Assembly: GCA_021791715.1 (NCBI GenBank)
Contig: JAJYWB010000033.1
Span: 1-62,241, forward strand
Direction: 5' to 3'
Source: Planctomycetota bacterium
GTDB taxonomy: Bacteria > Planctomycetota > Planctomycetia > Isosphaerales > Isosphaeraceae
DNA: 62,241 bases
Shown: positions 45,908-57,457 of the stretch, one piece after another
Layout of the letters: the number at the start of each line of letters is the position of its first letter
Numbering within the stretch: the first letter of the stretch is position 1
Program-made: the position numbers and the translations under genes
Notes under the pieces: generated by a model
The model's database searches: none
What the model was told of the DNA's origin: nothing
What the model saw: the letters and a program-made list of their open reading frames with translations, nothing else

Positions 45908-46368
45908 CATCAAGAAATTATCCGCAAAAGTCTCCTCCCCGCGCCGACGCGAGGCCTCGGCGAGATTCTGTTTATACGTGAACTAATTGATGTATCTGGA
46001 TCGATACTCGGCGCTCGCTCTTCGGGATTGTAAAGAGCGCTCGCGAATCAGCGCCGCCGCGGTCGGCGGCTATCCGGGAAAGTTCTCGAATCCCTCAAAC
46101 GGCGTAGCCGCAATCATACCGGCCCGACGCTCAAACAAGGGTCTTCTGATAATAGCATGAAAACTTTCGATTGAGCATTTGATCGCCCCCTCGCTTGCGC
46201 GTCGGGTTTGTATCATTCAACATCCGTTCTCACAAAAGATGCGCGCACGCCTCGCTCGATTCAGACGAACACTCTACCGGCTCGATTTTACCGGTTTCGG
46301 CGCCGATTCACGCATAAAACGAACGTATTTTATATATCTTGATTTCTTTTTGTACTGATTGAAATTGC
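45908..46368. other. Intergenic region between patatin-like gene and repeat copy
   Basis: Convergent space with no credible gene. A short perfect hairpin (GCCGCCG at 46053-46059 with CGGCGGC at 46064-46070) could end the patatin-like transcript. Confidence 0.4.
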
Positions 46369-46533
46369 GATCCTCCCGGTGAGCCTCTTCTCGTAAACTC
46401 GGGCGAGGAGGCCGATTTATCGGTCCATATTCACCAACATCATAATTCGGCTCACCAGGAGGTTCGCCCTCCCGATTTCGGGTTCGCCCTCGAATTCCGT
46501 CGAATATGCGGATTTCGATCGGGATATCCGTTC
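46369..46533. repeat. Dispersed inverted-repeat element, copy 2 (left end shortened)
   Basis: Matches the element at 58591 over about 165 bases. The right arm 46449-46473 is nearly identical to 58679-58703. The left arm keeps only CCTCCCGGTGAGCC (about 46372-46385). Beyond the right arm the likeness continues through GAATATGCGG to GGATATCC. It ends against the phoU stop codon. Confidence 0.8.
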
Positions 46534-47197
46534 AATGCAAATTATGATGATGACGAATGATTTCGCCTTCTTTTAAGTAAACGACGTCTTCGGCGATGTT
46601 CGCCGCGTGATCCGCCACGCGTTCCAGATGCCGCGTCGCCGAGAAAAGCTCGAGCCCCGCTTCGATCCGATCGGGATCCGAACGCATCGACATTTTTAGA
46701 TCGTCGATAATTTCACGATGATAACGATCGACCTCGTCGTCGAGCGCGCGGATCGACCTCGCCTTGTCGGCGTCGAGATTCACGAACGCGTCGAGACTGC
46801 CCCGAACCATCCGGATCGCAACCGCGGTCATCGCCTCGAGCTTCTCGGGAATCGCCGCGCCCTGACAATATTTGTTCAAATAAATCGCACGCTCGGCGAT
46901 GTTGACCGCGAGATCCGCCATCCGCTCCAGATCGTTGTTGATCTTGAGAACCGCGGTCACTCGCCTTAAATCCACCGCGACGGGCTGGTGAAGCGCCAGA
47001 ATCTTCAGACATTCCTCCTCGATCCGAACCTCCCAATCGTCGATCGCCTCGTCCGATCGCAAAACGCGGTCGGCGAGATCGGCCCGCGAGTCGCAAAGCG
47101 CCTGAATCGCGGTGTGTATCAGCTCCTCAACCGTCGCCGCGAGCTTCAGAATTTCGCACGTCAGCCGCTCCATGTCGCGAAAAAAATGATTGAGCAA
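46532..47197 (-). CDS. phoU: Phosphate signalling regulator PhoU
   Basis: PhoU links the PstSCAB transporter to PhoR and keeps the Pho response off when phosphate is plentiful. It is all-helical with two PhoU repeats; each has the metal-binding ExxxD pattern, here in DEAIDDWEVRIEEECLKILA and DDEVDRYHREIIDDLKMS, and the family blocks INNDLERMADLAVNIAERA and LERVADHAANIAEDVVYL. 221 residues, normal. The start is TTG at 47197 with GAGGAG 8 bases upstream; ATG choices are too far inside. It is the last gene of the pst operon, 148 bases after pstB. Confidence 0.95.
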   Translation of the reverse strand: MLNHFFRDMERLTCEILKLAATVEELIHTAIQALCDSRADLADRVLRSDEAIDDWEVRIEEECLKILALHQPVAVDLRRVTAVLKINNDLERMADLAVNIAERAIYLNKYCQGAAIPEKLEAMTAVAIRMVRGSLDAFVNLDADKARSIRALDDEVDRYHREIIDDLKMSMRSDPDRIEAGLELFSATRHLERVADHAANIAEDVVYLKEGEIIRHHHNLH

Positions 47198-47345
47198 GAA
47201 TGCGACTCCTCATGGAACTTCACAACGGTTCGGACTCGATTCAATAAGCGAAAATATACCTATGCAACCGTTCGATCAGTCGATCTTTCGGGTCGCGTAC
47301 GACGAGACGACCGAACCCGCCGACGAAACGTTCCGGGTCGTTCGA

Positions 47346-48266
47346 TCAGCCGATCCTCCCCGTGATGTACGCCTCGGTACGAGGATCCTTCGGGTTCGTG
47401 AATAATCGATCGGTCGGGCTGAATTCCGCCAAAACTCCCGTCCGATGACCGTCCGCCGAAGCCTCGTCGGGCATCAAACACGCCGTCATATCGCTGACCC
47501 TACGCGCTTGCTGCATGTTATGAGTAACGATAACAATCGTATACTCGTCTTTTAAATCGTCCATCAAATCCTCGACCCGCGCCGTCGAAACGGGGTCGAG
47601 CGCCGAGCACGGTTCGTCCATCAGGATCACCTCGGGCTCGACCGCGAGCGTCCGCGCGATGCAAAGCCGTTGTTGCTGCCCTCCCGAAAGTTCGAGACCC
47701 GATTTGCGCAACTTCCCTTTCACCTCGTCCCAAAGCGCCGCGCGGCGGAGCGAACGCTCAACAAGCTCGTCCATATCCCCCTGATAACCGTTGATTCGCG
47801 CGCCCCACGCCACGTTCTGGTAAATCGTTTTGGGAAACGGATTGGGACGTTGAAACACCATGCCGATCCTCCGTCTAAGCGTGACGGGATCGGTCGAAGA
47901 CGCCGCGATGTCGACCCCCTCGAACCACAAATGTCCTTCGGAACGAGCCCCGGGGATCAGGTCGTTCATCCGATTGAAACACCGCAAAAGCGTGCTTTTG
48001 CCGCACCCCGAAGGGCCGATGAGCGCCGTGATCCGATTCCGCGGAATCGCGATCGTGATCTCGCGCAACGCCAGTAAATTCGTGTAATAGACCGATAAAT
48101 TATGCGTTTCAAGAACCGCGTCGGTCGATCGCGGCGGCGCGATCGATTCGGCGGGATCGCCCGCGGGGCTCGTTTTCGACGACGCGACGTCGCCCGTCGG
48201 CGACGACTGCGCCTGCGTTCGCGGCGTCGTTTCCGCGTCGCCGCCGACCGTGGGTTTGGGGATCAT
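47346..48266 (-). CDS. pstB: Phosphate ABC transporter ATP-binding protein
   Basis: ATPase of the high-affinity phosphate importer. Walker A is [20 protein letters not shown], the signature is [16 protein letters not shown], Walker B is [14 protein letters not shown] and the switch histidine is in [15 protein letters not shown]. PstB-specific features are [12 protein letters not shown] and [19 protein letters not shown] 50-residue serine/proline/threonine-rich leader, absent from most PstB proteins, precedes the domain. 306 residues. It starts 25 bases after pstA. Confidence 0.96.
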   Translation of the reverse strand: MIPKPTVGGDAETTPRTQAQSSPTGDVASSKTSPAGDPAESIAPPRSTDAVLETHNLSVYYTNLLALREITIAIPRNRITALIGPSGCGKSTLLRCFNRMNDLIPGARSEGHLWFEGVDIAASSTDPVTLRRRIGMVFQRPNPFPKTIYQNVAWGARINGYQGDMDELVERSLRRAALWDEVKGKLRKSGLELSGGQQQRLCIARTLAVEPEVILMDEPCSALDPVSTARVEDLMDDLKDEYTIVIVTHNMQQARRVSDMTACLMPDEASADGHRTGVLAEFSPTDRLFTNPKDPRTEAYITGRIG

Positions 48267-48290
48267 AAACGCTCACTTATCATCATAAAT

Positions 48291-49214
48291 TCAGCTTCGA
48301 CTCGACGCCCCTCGACGATTCCGCAGCACGATCGCGGCCGAGTTCATCAAAAACAAGATCGCCAGCAGGATCAAGATGCCGCCGGACGCGACCGGCTTGA
48401 AACCGGGATCGGCCTCTTTGGCGTAATGATAAATTTCAACAGGGAGCGCCGAGTAACGATCGAACGGCGATCGCGGAACGAGCGGTATCGAAGCCGCCGC
48501 GCCCACCATCAACAACGGCGCCGTTTCGCCGATCGCGCGGCTGATCGCCAAAATCGTCCCCGTCATGATTCCAGGCAATGCACACGGCAACACATGATCA
48601 CGTATAACCTGCCAGCGCGAAGCTCCGAGCGCCAGCGCCCCCTGTCGCAGGCTCGCGGGAACCGTCCTCAGAGCCTCCTGAGTCGTGATCACGATCACCG
48701 GCAAAACCAGCAAACCGAGCGTGAGCGACCCCGTCCAAAGCGTCGGTCCGAGCGCGAGTCGCTTAAACCCGAACGCACGCGCGAACAACGCCAACCCCAA
48801 TATGCCGTAAACGATCGAAGGCACCCCCGCCAAATTGGCGATGTTCGTTTGAATAAACCGGCGCAACCGGTTCGGTACCGGATATTCCTCAAGAAACACC
48901 GCGGCGCCCACCCCCACGGGAATCGCCAGGAAAATCACAAGCGTAAGCAGCCAAACCGTCCCCCAGATCCCCGCCTTGTAACCCGACCGCTCGGGATCAA
49001 TCGAACCAAACCGATGTGTTAATTTATAAAGAAATTCAAGAATCGGAACGTCGCTCAGTTGCACCACGATCGAACGAATCATGATCAGCAACACCACGAC
49101 GCCGATCGACGTCGCGATAAAACACGTGAGGCCGAAAACGGCGCCGAAAATCTTGCGGCGCAACCGGCGAGGACGAAAATCTCCCTCCGTTCGCCTAGCG
49201 ACGGCCGACGTCAT
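48291..49214 (-). CDS. pstA: Phosphate ABC transporter permease PstA
   Basis: Inner-membrane permease subunit with about six helices. The cytoplasmic EAA-type loop reads ALRTVPASLRQGALALGASR, and ISRAIGETAPLLMVGAAA is the PstA hallmark. The start at 49214 (MTSAVARR) overlaps the pstC stop as ATGA; the frame extends upstream but that part lies inside pstC. 307 residues. Confidence 0.94.
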   Translation of the reverse strand: MTSAVARRTEGDFRPRRLRRKIFGAVFGLTCFIATSIGVVVLLIMIRSIVVQLSDVPILEFLYKLTHRFGSIDPERSGYKAGIWGTVWLLTLVIFLAIPVGVGAAVFLEEYPVPNRLRRFIQTNIANLAGVPSIVYGILGLALFARAFGFKRLALGPTLWTGSLTLGLLVLPVIVITTQEALRTVPASLRQGALALGASRWQVIRDHVLPCALPGIMTGTILAISRAIGETAPLLMVGAAASIPLVPRSPFDRYSALPVEIYHYAKEADPGFKPVASGGILILLAILFLMNSAAIVLRNRRGASSRS

Positions 49215-50164
49215 GGCGTCGCCTCCCGATACCGCCTGATCACCGCTCCTGATAACATGTTCAAGCATAATGTCATAAAGAATAAAGTTATGCCGACGGC
49301 GAAAAGCGAAAGATATTCGGGAGAACCGTAAGAAGCCTCGCCGTTCGTCACCGCCACGATGTAAGCCGTCATCGTTTCGATCGAAGTGAACGGGTTGAGC
49401 TTGATTTGAGCCAAACTTCCCGCGGCGAGCACCACCGCCATCGTCTCGCCGATCGCGCGACTAATCGCCAAGATGAACGAAGCCGCGACCCCCGAAAACG
49501 ACGCCGGTAGTACGATCCGCGTCGCCACCTCGAACTTCGTCGCGCCCAACGCGTAGCCCGCCTCGCGTAACGATCGAGGCGCCGCCGAGAGTACGTCTTC
49601 ACTTAGCGATGAAACGAGCGGAACGATCATGATGCCCACCACCACGCACCCGCTAAACGCGTTGAATTGCTCGACGCGAATCCCCAAAGGCGCGAGCACG
49701 CTTTGAAGCCAAGGGGTGATCACGGTAAGCGCCAGATAGCCGTAAACGATCGTCGGAATCCCCGCGAGTAATTCGAGCGTCGGTTTGAGAACGCGGCGAA
49801 GCCGCTCGGGAGCGTATTCGCTCAAAAAAATCGCGCTCAAAAGCCCGATCGGCAACGCCACCAACGACGCTCCGACCGCGATCACAAACGTCCCCCAGAT
49901 CAGCGGAGGCAAGCCGAATCGCGGTCGAGCCGATTTGAAATCAATCTCCGTTCCCGAGAAAAACTCGATCAATCCAATCTTCGACACGCGGAAAAACGAG
50001 ATCGTCTCACCCCCCAACACCCCCAGAATCAAAAACGTCGTCACGATCGTGATCAGCGCGCAACCGAACAGCACCAGCGCCGTCACGGCGCCCTGCGCGC
50101 TCCGCAACCGCGAAGGACCGCTCCAAGCCGATCGGTTCGTTTCGGGTTCGGTTTTATTTGTCAT
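49211..50164 (-). CDS. pstC: Phosphate ABC transporter permease PstC
   Basis: Second permease subunit, with six helices. The EAA loop is SAAPRSLREAGYALGATKFE, followed by ISRAIGETMAVVLAAGSLAQ, and the periplasmic loop has the conserved FFSGTEIDFKSARPRFGLPP. 317 residues. It follows pstS by 88 bases and overlaps pstA by 4. Confidence 0.95.
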   Translation of the reverse strand: MTNKTEPETNRSAWSGPSRLRSAQGAVTALVLFGCALITIVTTFLILGVLGGETISFFRVSKIGLIEFFSGTEIDFKSARPRFGLPPLIWGTFVIAVGASLVALPIGLLSAIFLSEYAPERLRRVLKPTLELLAGIPTIVYGYLALTVITPWLQSVLAPLGIRVEQFNAFSGCVVVGIMIVPLVSSLSEDVLSAAPRSLREAGYALGATKFEVATRIVLPASFSGVAASFILAISRAIGETMAVVLAAGSLAQIKLNPFTSIETMTAYIVAVTNGEASYGSPEYLSLFAVGITLFFMTLCLNMLSGAVIRRYREATP

Positions 50165-50252
50165 AATATCTAATGTCGTCTAGGATATCACGTACTTAAT
50201 CTTTACGATGATCGCTCCCGCCCGGACGCGAAAAACGCTTTCGCCGACGACT

Positions 50253-51185
50253 TCATTTCGCCGCGGGTTTCGGTAACTTCCGCTCGTTCTCCTTGCGATC
50301 GTCCGCGGTCGGCGCGACATACCCCCCCGCCTCGGCGAGCTCTTTCACGTTCGCGAGATAAAACGACACGAACTCCGCGACCTCGGGACGTCGCCTCAAC
50401 GCCGAGTTCTTCACATAAATAAATAATGGTCGCGATAACGGAACATACGTTTTGTTATTGATCGTTTCGGACGAGGGAGCGATCGCCTCCGCGTCGGGTC
50501 CGTTTTGAATCGCGACCGACCGCACCCGCTTCTCGTTCGCCTTGTAATACGCGTAGCCGAAATAACCGATCGCGTCGCGATCTCCCGCCACCCCGTTGAC
50601 GAGAAGATTGTCGTCCGAGCTCTCCTGCACGTCCTTACGCTGCGAACCCGTCTTCCCCACCGTCGCCTCGGTGAAAAAGTCGAACGTCCCCGAATCGTCG
50701 TCGGGGCTGTAAAACACGATCTTCCGGTCGGGCCAGGAAGAATCAAGATCTTTCCAGGTTTTTATCTTCGAATCGGGCGCCCAAAGCGCCTTCAACTGTT
50801 GTACGCTTAACGACTTGACGAAATCATTTTGGGGATTGACGACGACGGTGATCCCGTCGTAACCGACGGTGAAACGCGTCCATTCGATCCCCTGCGCCTT
50901 CGCCTTCGATTCCTCCGCGGGCTTCGCGGGACGCGAGGCGTCGACGATATCGACCTCGTTTTGCAGATACCGCGCGAACCCGCCTCCCGTCCCGTGCTCG
51001 TCGACGATCACGAGAACCTCGGGCTTCTGTTTGCGATAAGCCTCTTGCGCCGCCATGCTGATCCTGTAAACCGTGCTCGATCCGTCGATCTGAATCGGCT
51101 CGCCCGATTCATCTCCCCCGCGACAACCCGCCGCCAGGCCGATCGCCAATATCGAACACAACGCGCGTATCGTGCGAAATCGCAT
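50253..51185 (-). CDS. pstS: Phosphate-binding lipoprotein PstS
   Basis: Captures phosphate for PstCAB. The ATG at 51185 gives a short lipoprotein signal, MRFRTIRALCSILAIGLAAG followed by the lipidated cysteine. The ligand site is seen in IDGSSTVYRISMAAQEAY, EHGTGGGFARYLQNEVDIVD, SPDDDSGTFDFFTEA and the serine/arginine-rich hinge. 310 residues. A GTG at 51218 has a better ribosome site (GGAG, 9 bases away) and would add 11 residues to the leader, so the start is not settled. A Pho-box-like repeat with a -10 lies just upstream (51233-51266). Confidence 0.93.
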   Translation of the reverse strand: MRFRTIRALCSILAIGLAAGCRGGDESGEPIQIDGSSTVYRISMAAQEAYRKQKPEVLVIVDEHGTGGGFARYLQNEVDIVDASRPAKPAEESKAKAQGIEWTRFTVGYDGITVVVNPQNDFVKSLSVQQLKALWAPDSKIKTWKDLDSSWPDRKIVFYSPDDDSGTFDFFTEATVGKTGSQRKDVQESSDDNLLVNGVAGDRDAIGYFGYAYYKANEKRVRSVAIQNGPDAEAIAPSSETINNKTYVPLSRPLFIYVKNSALRRRPEVAEFVSFYLANVKELAEAGGYVAPTADDRKENERKLPKPAAK

Positions 51186-51232
51186 GTCGGTCACAATCGA
51201 TGAAAGCCGTTCGATCACAAGCAAGAACTCCC

Positions 51233-51266
51233 AATATAACAGGCGGTTATGAAGATCTCGTGAAGA
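51233..51266 (-). promoter_or_regulatory. Candidate Pho box and -10 for pstS
   Basis: On the minus strand, TCTTCAC and TCTTCAT are separated by 4 bases (51249-51266), an 11-base period like the PhoB-binding direct repeat. TATATT (51233-51238) follows 10 bases downstream where a -10 would sit if the Pho box replaced the -35. The words differ from the enteric consensus CTGTCAT, so this is a suggestion based on spacing and place. Confidence 0.45.
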
Positions 51267-51288
51267 CCGCGTAACTTCCGCGATAAAT

Positions 51289-53085
51289 TCACGTCGGCGC
51301 TCGCATACTGGGAAGACGTACCGTAAACCGCGATCCCGCGCCGACGCGACTCGCCACCGTCACGCTCCCCCCCAACGTTTGCGCAATGTGTTTCACGATC
51401 GAAAGCCCCAGTCCCGTACCGCCGAGTTCGCGGCTCCGCGCCTTGTCCACCCGATAAAAACGCTCGAAAATCCGCGAAATATCCTCGCGCGGAATCCCGA
51501 TCCCCGAATCGGTCACCTCGATCACCACCTGATCGGGATCCCGCGCCGACCGACACGAAACCCGCACCGATCCCCCTTCGGGTGTATATTTGATCGCATT
51601 ATCGATTAAATTATCAAGTATCTGCCGAATCGCCTCCTCGTCGGCCCGCACGTAAAGCGAACGATCCGCGGTCTCAACCTCGTCCATCCCGTACGAAAGC
51701 CGTTTCGCCTCGGCGCGGCCGCGATGACTCTCGACCCGCTCCCGCGCCGCGGGGATCACGTCGAGCGGGCCGTGACGGAACGGATCCTGACCCGACTCCA
51801 ATCGAGCCAAACTTAACATGTCCAAAATCAACTGATTCAATCGATCCGCCTGCTCGTCGATGTGCTTAAGAAATCGTATGTTTACTTTATCGTCTTTGAG
51901 CGCCCAATCGATCAACGTCTCAGTATATGCTTTAATCGAAGCGAGCGGGGTTTTCAACTCGTGCGAGGCGTTCGCCACAAAATCCTGCCTCATCCGTTCG
52001 AGCCTGCGCAGCTCGGTGATGTCGTGGAACACGAGCACCGCGGCCGAAGGGGGCGGGCCCGGCAAGAGCGTGCCGTGAACCGCGAGCAATCGAGCCTGAA
52101 CCCTCGGCAACCCGTCGAGACTCGCGAGCGCGATCTGCCCCTTGTACGGATCGGGGCCCGCCAACGTCGCCTCCACCACATCCTGAATTTGAGGGCTCCG
52201 GATCAGCTCGGGAACGAGCCTGCCGACCGACCCCGACGACAGCCCGAACAGTCGATTCGCCCCCGCGTTCGCGAACAACAGCCGACGACGCGCGTCGACC
52301 GCCATCACCCCCTCCTCCATCACGCTCAAAACCGCTCCCAGTTGCCTGCGATCACGCTCAAGCGCGTCGATCCGCGCTTCGAGCCTGGGAAACGTCGCGT
52401 CGATCAGCGTCGCAAGCGGACCGAGCGACCCGTCGACGACCCCCGCGACCGGACGCGTCGGCCTCCCCTCCTCAAGCGCCGCGACCGCGCGACACATCTC
52501 CCCCGCCGACCGCTTCAACGATCGCTCAAAACTCGAAGCGACACCCCAAACCGAGCCGCACGCGATCAACGCCGCGATCAACGTCACCTTGCCGAGACGA
52601 ACCGACTCGGCGTCGATCGACGACCGATCGCGAGCCACCCGAACCAACGAAACGGGCTTGCCACGCTCCCACCGCGCCGAGCGAACCGTCGCGATCTCGT
52701 GCAGCCTCGGAAGCCCCGTCGAACCCTCCTCGGCCGAGGGTATCAACGCGATCGCGCGCCGAGTCGCCGCCTCGATCGCGCGACGCCTCAATTCCCCCTC
52801 CGCGCCCGTCAACGCGGGATATCCCGCGATATATTCTCCGTTGATCGTATGATAACTCGCCGTCATCCCCGAACCCGCGAGCGTATCGTCGAGAATTCGC
52901 ACGATCGTCGCGGGAGAGGAATCGCGCGCCTCCTCGATCCGCTCGGCCGCGATCCGCGCCGATCGCGCCGTCTCGCGCCGCGCCGACGCGATCCGTCCCC
53001 GCTCGTTCGCGTCGATAAACGCGGCGCCGAGCGAAAGTATCGACGCCCCAGTCGCAAATAATATCAACACGATTCGAATCGACAT
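51289..53085 (-). CDS. phoR: Phosphate-sensing histidine kinase PhoR-like
   Basis: A 598-residue membrane sensor kinase. A first helix lies at residues 5-22 and a second near residue 160 around a periplasmic domain; a PAS domain follows (AVLSVMEEGVMAVDARRRLL, near 250-340). The kinase core has the H-box DFVANASHELKTPLASIKAY, N-box ILDNLIDNAIKYTPEGG, G1 EVTDSGIGIP, F-box ISRIFERFYRVDKARS and G2 GTGLGLSIVKHIAQTLGG. Its place before pstS supports PhoR. The response regulator PhoB is not adjacent and not in the window. It starts 43 bases after the phosphate acyltransferase gene. Confidence 0.9.
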   Translation of the reverse strand: MSIRIVLILFATGASILSLGAAFIDANERGRIASARRETARSARIAAERIEEARDSSPATIVRILDDTLAGSGMTASYHTINGEYIAGYPALTGAEGELRRRAIEAATRRAIALIPSAEEGSTGLPRLHEIATVRSARWERGKPVSLVRVARDRSSIDAESVRLGKVTLIAALIACGSVWGVASSFERSLKRSAGEMCRAVAALEEGRPTRPVAGVVDGSLGPLATLIDATFPRLEARIDALERDRRQLGAVLSVMEEGVMAVDARRRLLFANAGANRLFGLSSGSVGRLVPELIRSPQIQDVVEATLAGPDPYKGQIALASLDGLPRVQARLLAVHGTLLPGPPPSAAVLVFHDITELRRLERMRQDFVANASHELKTPLASIKAYTETLIDWALKDDKVNIRFLKHIDEQADRLNQLILDMLSLARLESGQDPFRHGPLDVIPAARERVESHRGRAEAKRLSYGMDEVETADRSLYVRADEEAIRQILDNLIDNAIKYTPEGGSVRVSCRSARDPDQVVIEVTDSGIGIPREDISRIFERFYRVDKARSRELGGTGLGLSIVKHIAQTLGGSVTVASRVGAGSRFTVRLPSMRAPT

Positions 53086-53128
53086 CGGCGTGATTCTCGA
53101 CGATCAAGCTCGGAATCGACGACCCCGA

Positions 53129-54055
53129 TCACGATCGACCCCCCTCGATCCGCGACGCGATCCGTAAAGCCAACGCCAAAGAATTCATCCGTGTGCATGT
53201 CGTATCGGATCGCGACATGAACACGACCGGCTTCGTCGTCCCCCGCAACACCCCGCCGAACCGACACGGCGCCGTGTACATAATCGCTTTCACCGTCAGA
53301 TTCGCCGCCACCAGATTGGGAAAAATCAAAACGTCCGCCGCGCCGATCACCTCGCCGCCGATCCGCTTCTTCTCACCGGCGTCCGCCGCCAAAGCCAAAT
53401 CAAACGATAGCGGACCCTGCACCTTGCACGACCCGAACTCGCCCGTCGCGCTCCGACGCGCTATCTCGGCCGCCTCGATCGTCTCGGGCATCGTCGCGCT
53501 CACCTTCTCCGTCGCCGCCATCAACGCAACCTTCGGAACACGTTCCCCCAACGCCCACGCGACCTCGATCGCGGCCCGCAAAATCGCCGTCTTATGCGCG
53601 AACGCCGGCTTAACCATAATGCCGGTATCCGCCATCACAAACCGACGCACAGGATCCTCAAGCTCGATCAACACCACCTGGCAAATCGACCTCCCCGACC
53701 GCAATCCCCTCTCGGGATCAAGCACAGCCTCCATCAACGTCGGCGTCGAAACCAACCCCTTCATCAACAAACTCGCACGTCCCGATTTCACCTCGGCGGT
53801 CGCCGCGATCGCCGAAGCCTCGTCGTCAGCGGCGTCGATCAATTGAAAATCCTCGAGATCGATGTGCGATTCGCGCGCGATCCGCTTGATCTCACGAACC
53901 GGTCCCGCGACGATCGGCTTCACCCAGCCTCGATCGCACGCGGCCCGCAACGCCTCGAGAACCGTCTTGTCGGCGCCCCCCGCCGCCGCGGCCGCTACCC
54001 TCCCCTTACGCGCATCCGCCTCGGCGTAAAGCTCGTTGTATCCATCAAGAGGCAT
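53129..54055 (-). CDS. Phosphate acetyl/butyryltransferase family protein
   Basis: A 308-residue enzyme of the PTA/PTB family, which moves an acyl group between CoA and phosphate. It shows LLMKGLVSTPTLMEAVLD, FVMADTGIMVKPAFAHKTAI, KVALMAATEKVSATMPETIE and GPLSFDLALAADAGEKK, and ends in the conserved phosphate-site region around RGTTKPVVFMSRSDTT. Length and motifs are closer to phosphotransbutyrylase (Ptb) than to the larger Pta. No acyl kinase is next to it. GGAG precedes the ATG; the start overlaps the end of the hydratase gene by 11 bases. Confidence 0.88.
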   Translation of the reverse strand: MPLDGYNELYAEADARKGRVAAAAAGGADKTVLEALRAACDRGWVKPIVAGPVREIKRIARESHIDLEDFQLIDAADDEASAIAATAEVKSGRASLLMKGLVSTPTLMEAVLDPERGLRSGRSICQVVLIELEDPVRRFVMADTGIMVKPAFAHKTAILRAAIEVAWALGERVPKVALMAATEKVSATMPETIEAAEIARRSATGEFGSCKVQGPLSFDLALAADAGEKKRIGGEVIGAADVLIFPNLVAANLTVKAIMYTAPCRFGGVLRGTTKPVVFMSRSDTTCTRMNSLALALRIASRIEGGRS

Positions 54056-55006
54056 CGTCGCTCCGATCCTTTATCGCGCCGCTAGTCGAACCCCCGCCAG
54101 ATCCGCCTAAATCCGAGCCGCTGTTGTCAGCGCCGCTCATTTCCGAGCCGACCGTACCGCCCCCCGAACCGACCCCCGTCCCCGGCCATATCGGCTTACG
54201 CTTGTGTAAAAACGCGTCGATCCCCTCGCGCGCCGCCGCCGAAACCGCGCCTCGGGCCATAAATCCAGTCATTCGTTCATAAGCCTCGAATTCCGATAGC
54301 TCGAGCTGTTCATAAAACGCGAGCTTGCCGCCGCCGAGAACCGCGGGATCGTGCGACTTGATTGTTTCGATCACGTCGAACACCTCCGCATCGAGCCGAT
54401 CGGGCGCGACGACGCGATTCACAAGCCCCAATTCATAAGCTCGACGCGCATCGATCGCCTTCCCCAACAGCAGCATCTCCATCGCCCCCCTCGGAGCGAT
54501 CGCTCGAACCAGCGGAATCATCGGAGTTCCGCAAAAAAGCCCGATCTTCACCCCGGGCGTCGCGAACGATGCCTCGGTCGAAGCGATCGCCAGATCGCAA
54601 GCCGCGACCAATTGACACCCCGCCGCGGTCGCAAGCCCCTGCACCCGAGCGATCACAGGAATCGCCAGCCGGCGCAACCCTAACATCACCCTGCCGCATA
54701 ACCCGAACAACGTCTCGCAAGCCTCCATATCGGCGCCCGCGAGCTCGTTGAGATCGTGACCCGACGAAAACACGGGCCCCGTCGAGCCGATCACCACCGC
54801 GCGAACCGTCCCCTCGCGACCAATCCCGTCGATCGCCGGCTCTAGCGCCTCGAGAACCTCGCGCGAAAGCGGATTCCGACGCTCGGGACGATTGAGCACG
54901 ATCCAAGCCACTCCGTCTTCAATCACAAACGCGACCGCTCCCGTATACGCGTGCACGCCGTCGAACGGTGAAAGCTTGCTCGATAACGAATTTGTTTCGA
55001 TCGTCG

Positions 55007-55010
<4 letters not shown>
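54045..55010 (-). CDS. Enoyl-CoA hydratase/isomerase family protein
   Basis: A 321-residue crotonase-fold protein. The oxyanion-hole strands are [15 protein letters not shown] and [41 protein letters not shown] is the catalytic-side block. The usual catalytic glutamates are not clearly in place (the second position reads GTP), as in the ECHDC3-like branch, so the reaction is uncertain. The last 45 residues are glycine/serine-rich and repetitive and lie outside the fold. It overlaps ettA by 4 bases (ATGA) and the phosphate acyltransferase gene by 11. Confidence 0.88.
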
Positions 55011-56683
<1,673 letters not shown>

Positions 56684-57457
56684 TCAGCGAACCTTGATCG
56701 TGACAATCATCGGGTGTACAAGCGATTTCGTGACGGCCGCGCGTCGCGCCGTCGCGCCCACGAGTAGAACGAAAGACGGGTCGAATGGGAAGACGACCCG
56801 AGAACCTGGGGAGAATTCCTGAACATTTCCGGGCCTCGACGACGCCGCGAGGCGATCTAAACCGCGACGGCGAGGCGAGGCGAACCAAACCGAGAGGGCG
56901 AGCCGATCCGGCGCAAGACGGATCAATCCGTCACGGAGAACATAAACGGGAGGGCGAACATATCTGGCAGGGCGAACATATCTGGCAGGGCGAACTTCCT
57001 GGTGAGCCAAATTTTCTTAATTTCCACTCATGACGAACGTCCGCTCGTCCGAAACGACGATCGCATTTTATCAAAACTTACCGGCTCGGGCGATCTTCCG
57101 GGAGGAAGAACTCCCGTGAAATCCAGCCACATCAAAATTTAATCAAGATCTAAATAAATTTTCCTAAATTTTTTAATTGTTCGTATTTATTTAACGCCGC
57201 CTGTAAATAAACTCTTGAGATATCTTTGTATAATTGCGCGAATAAACGCTAGATCGTCCCCGTTATCGATTCCATCCGAACCCCCGACTTCCCCCGTCTC
57301 GCACGCTCGGCCGAACCGTATAGATGTTCTTTTGTATCGATAGAGACTTACGTGATAATCTAGATTAGGCTTCGAACGTCGGGATCTCGCGATCAAGCGA
57401 GCGGACCGAGGCCGTCTCGGACGAACGATCGCGGTCGGAACTCGAGGAGAATCGAAG
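56684..57457. other. Divergent intergenic region between ettA and the alcohol dehydrogenase
   Basis: About 770 bases. It contains the repeat half-copy at 56948-57008 and an AT-rich part (57120-57190) suited to a promoter. A 69-codon minus-strand frame at 57187-57396 has no support. No RNA gene recognised. Confidence 0.4.
56948..57008. repeat. Half copy of the dispersed element with 18-base tandem units
   Basis: AGGGCGAACATATCTGGC is repeated twice (from 56950 and 56968) and begins a third time at 56986, where it passes into AGGGCGAACTTCCTGG and GTGAGCC, the left-arm sequence of the element at 58591. No right arm is present. Confidence 0.7.

Noticed and set aside
51862..53061. 399-codon plus-strand frame
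   Set aside because: Antisense to the phoR-like kinase; no domain, arginine-rich.
57187..57396. 69-codon minus-strand frame in the ettA-dehydrogenase gap
   Set aside because: No ribosome site, no family likeness, and AT-rich promoter-like surroundings.
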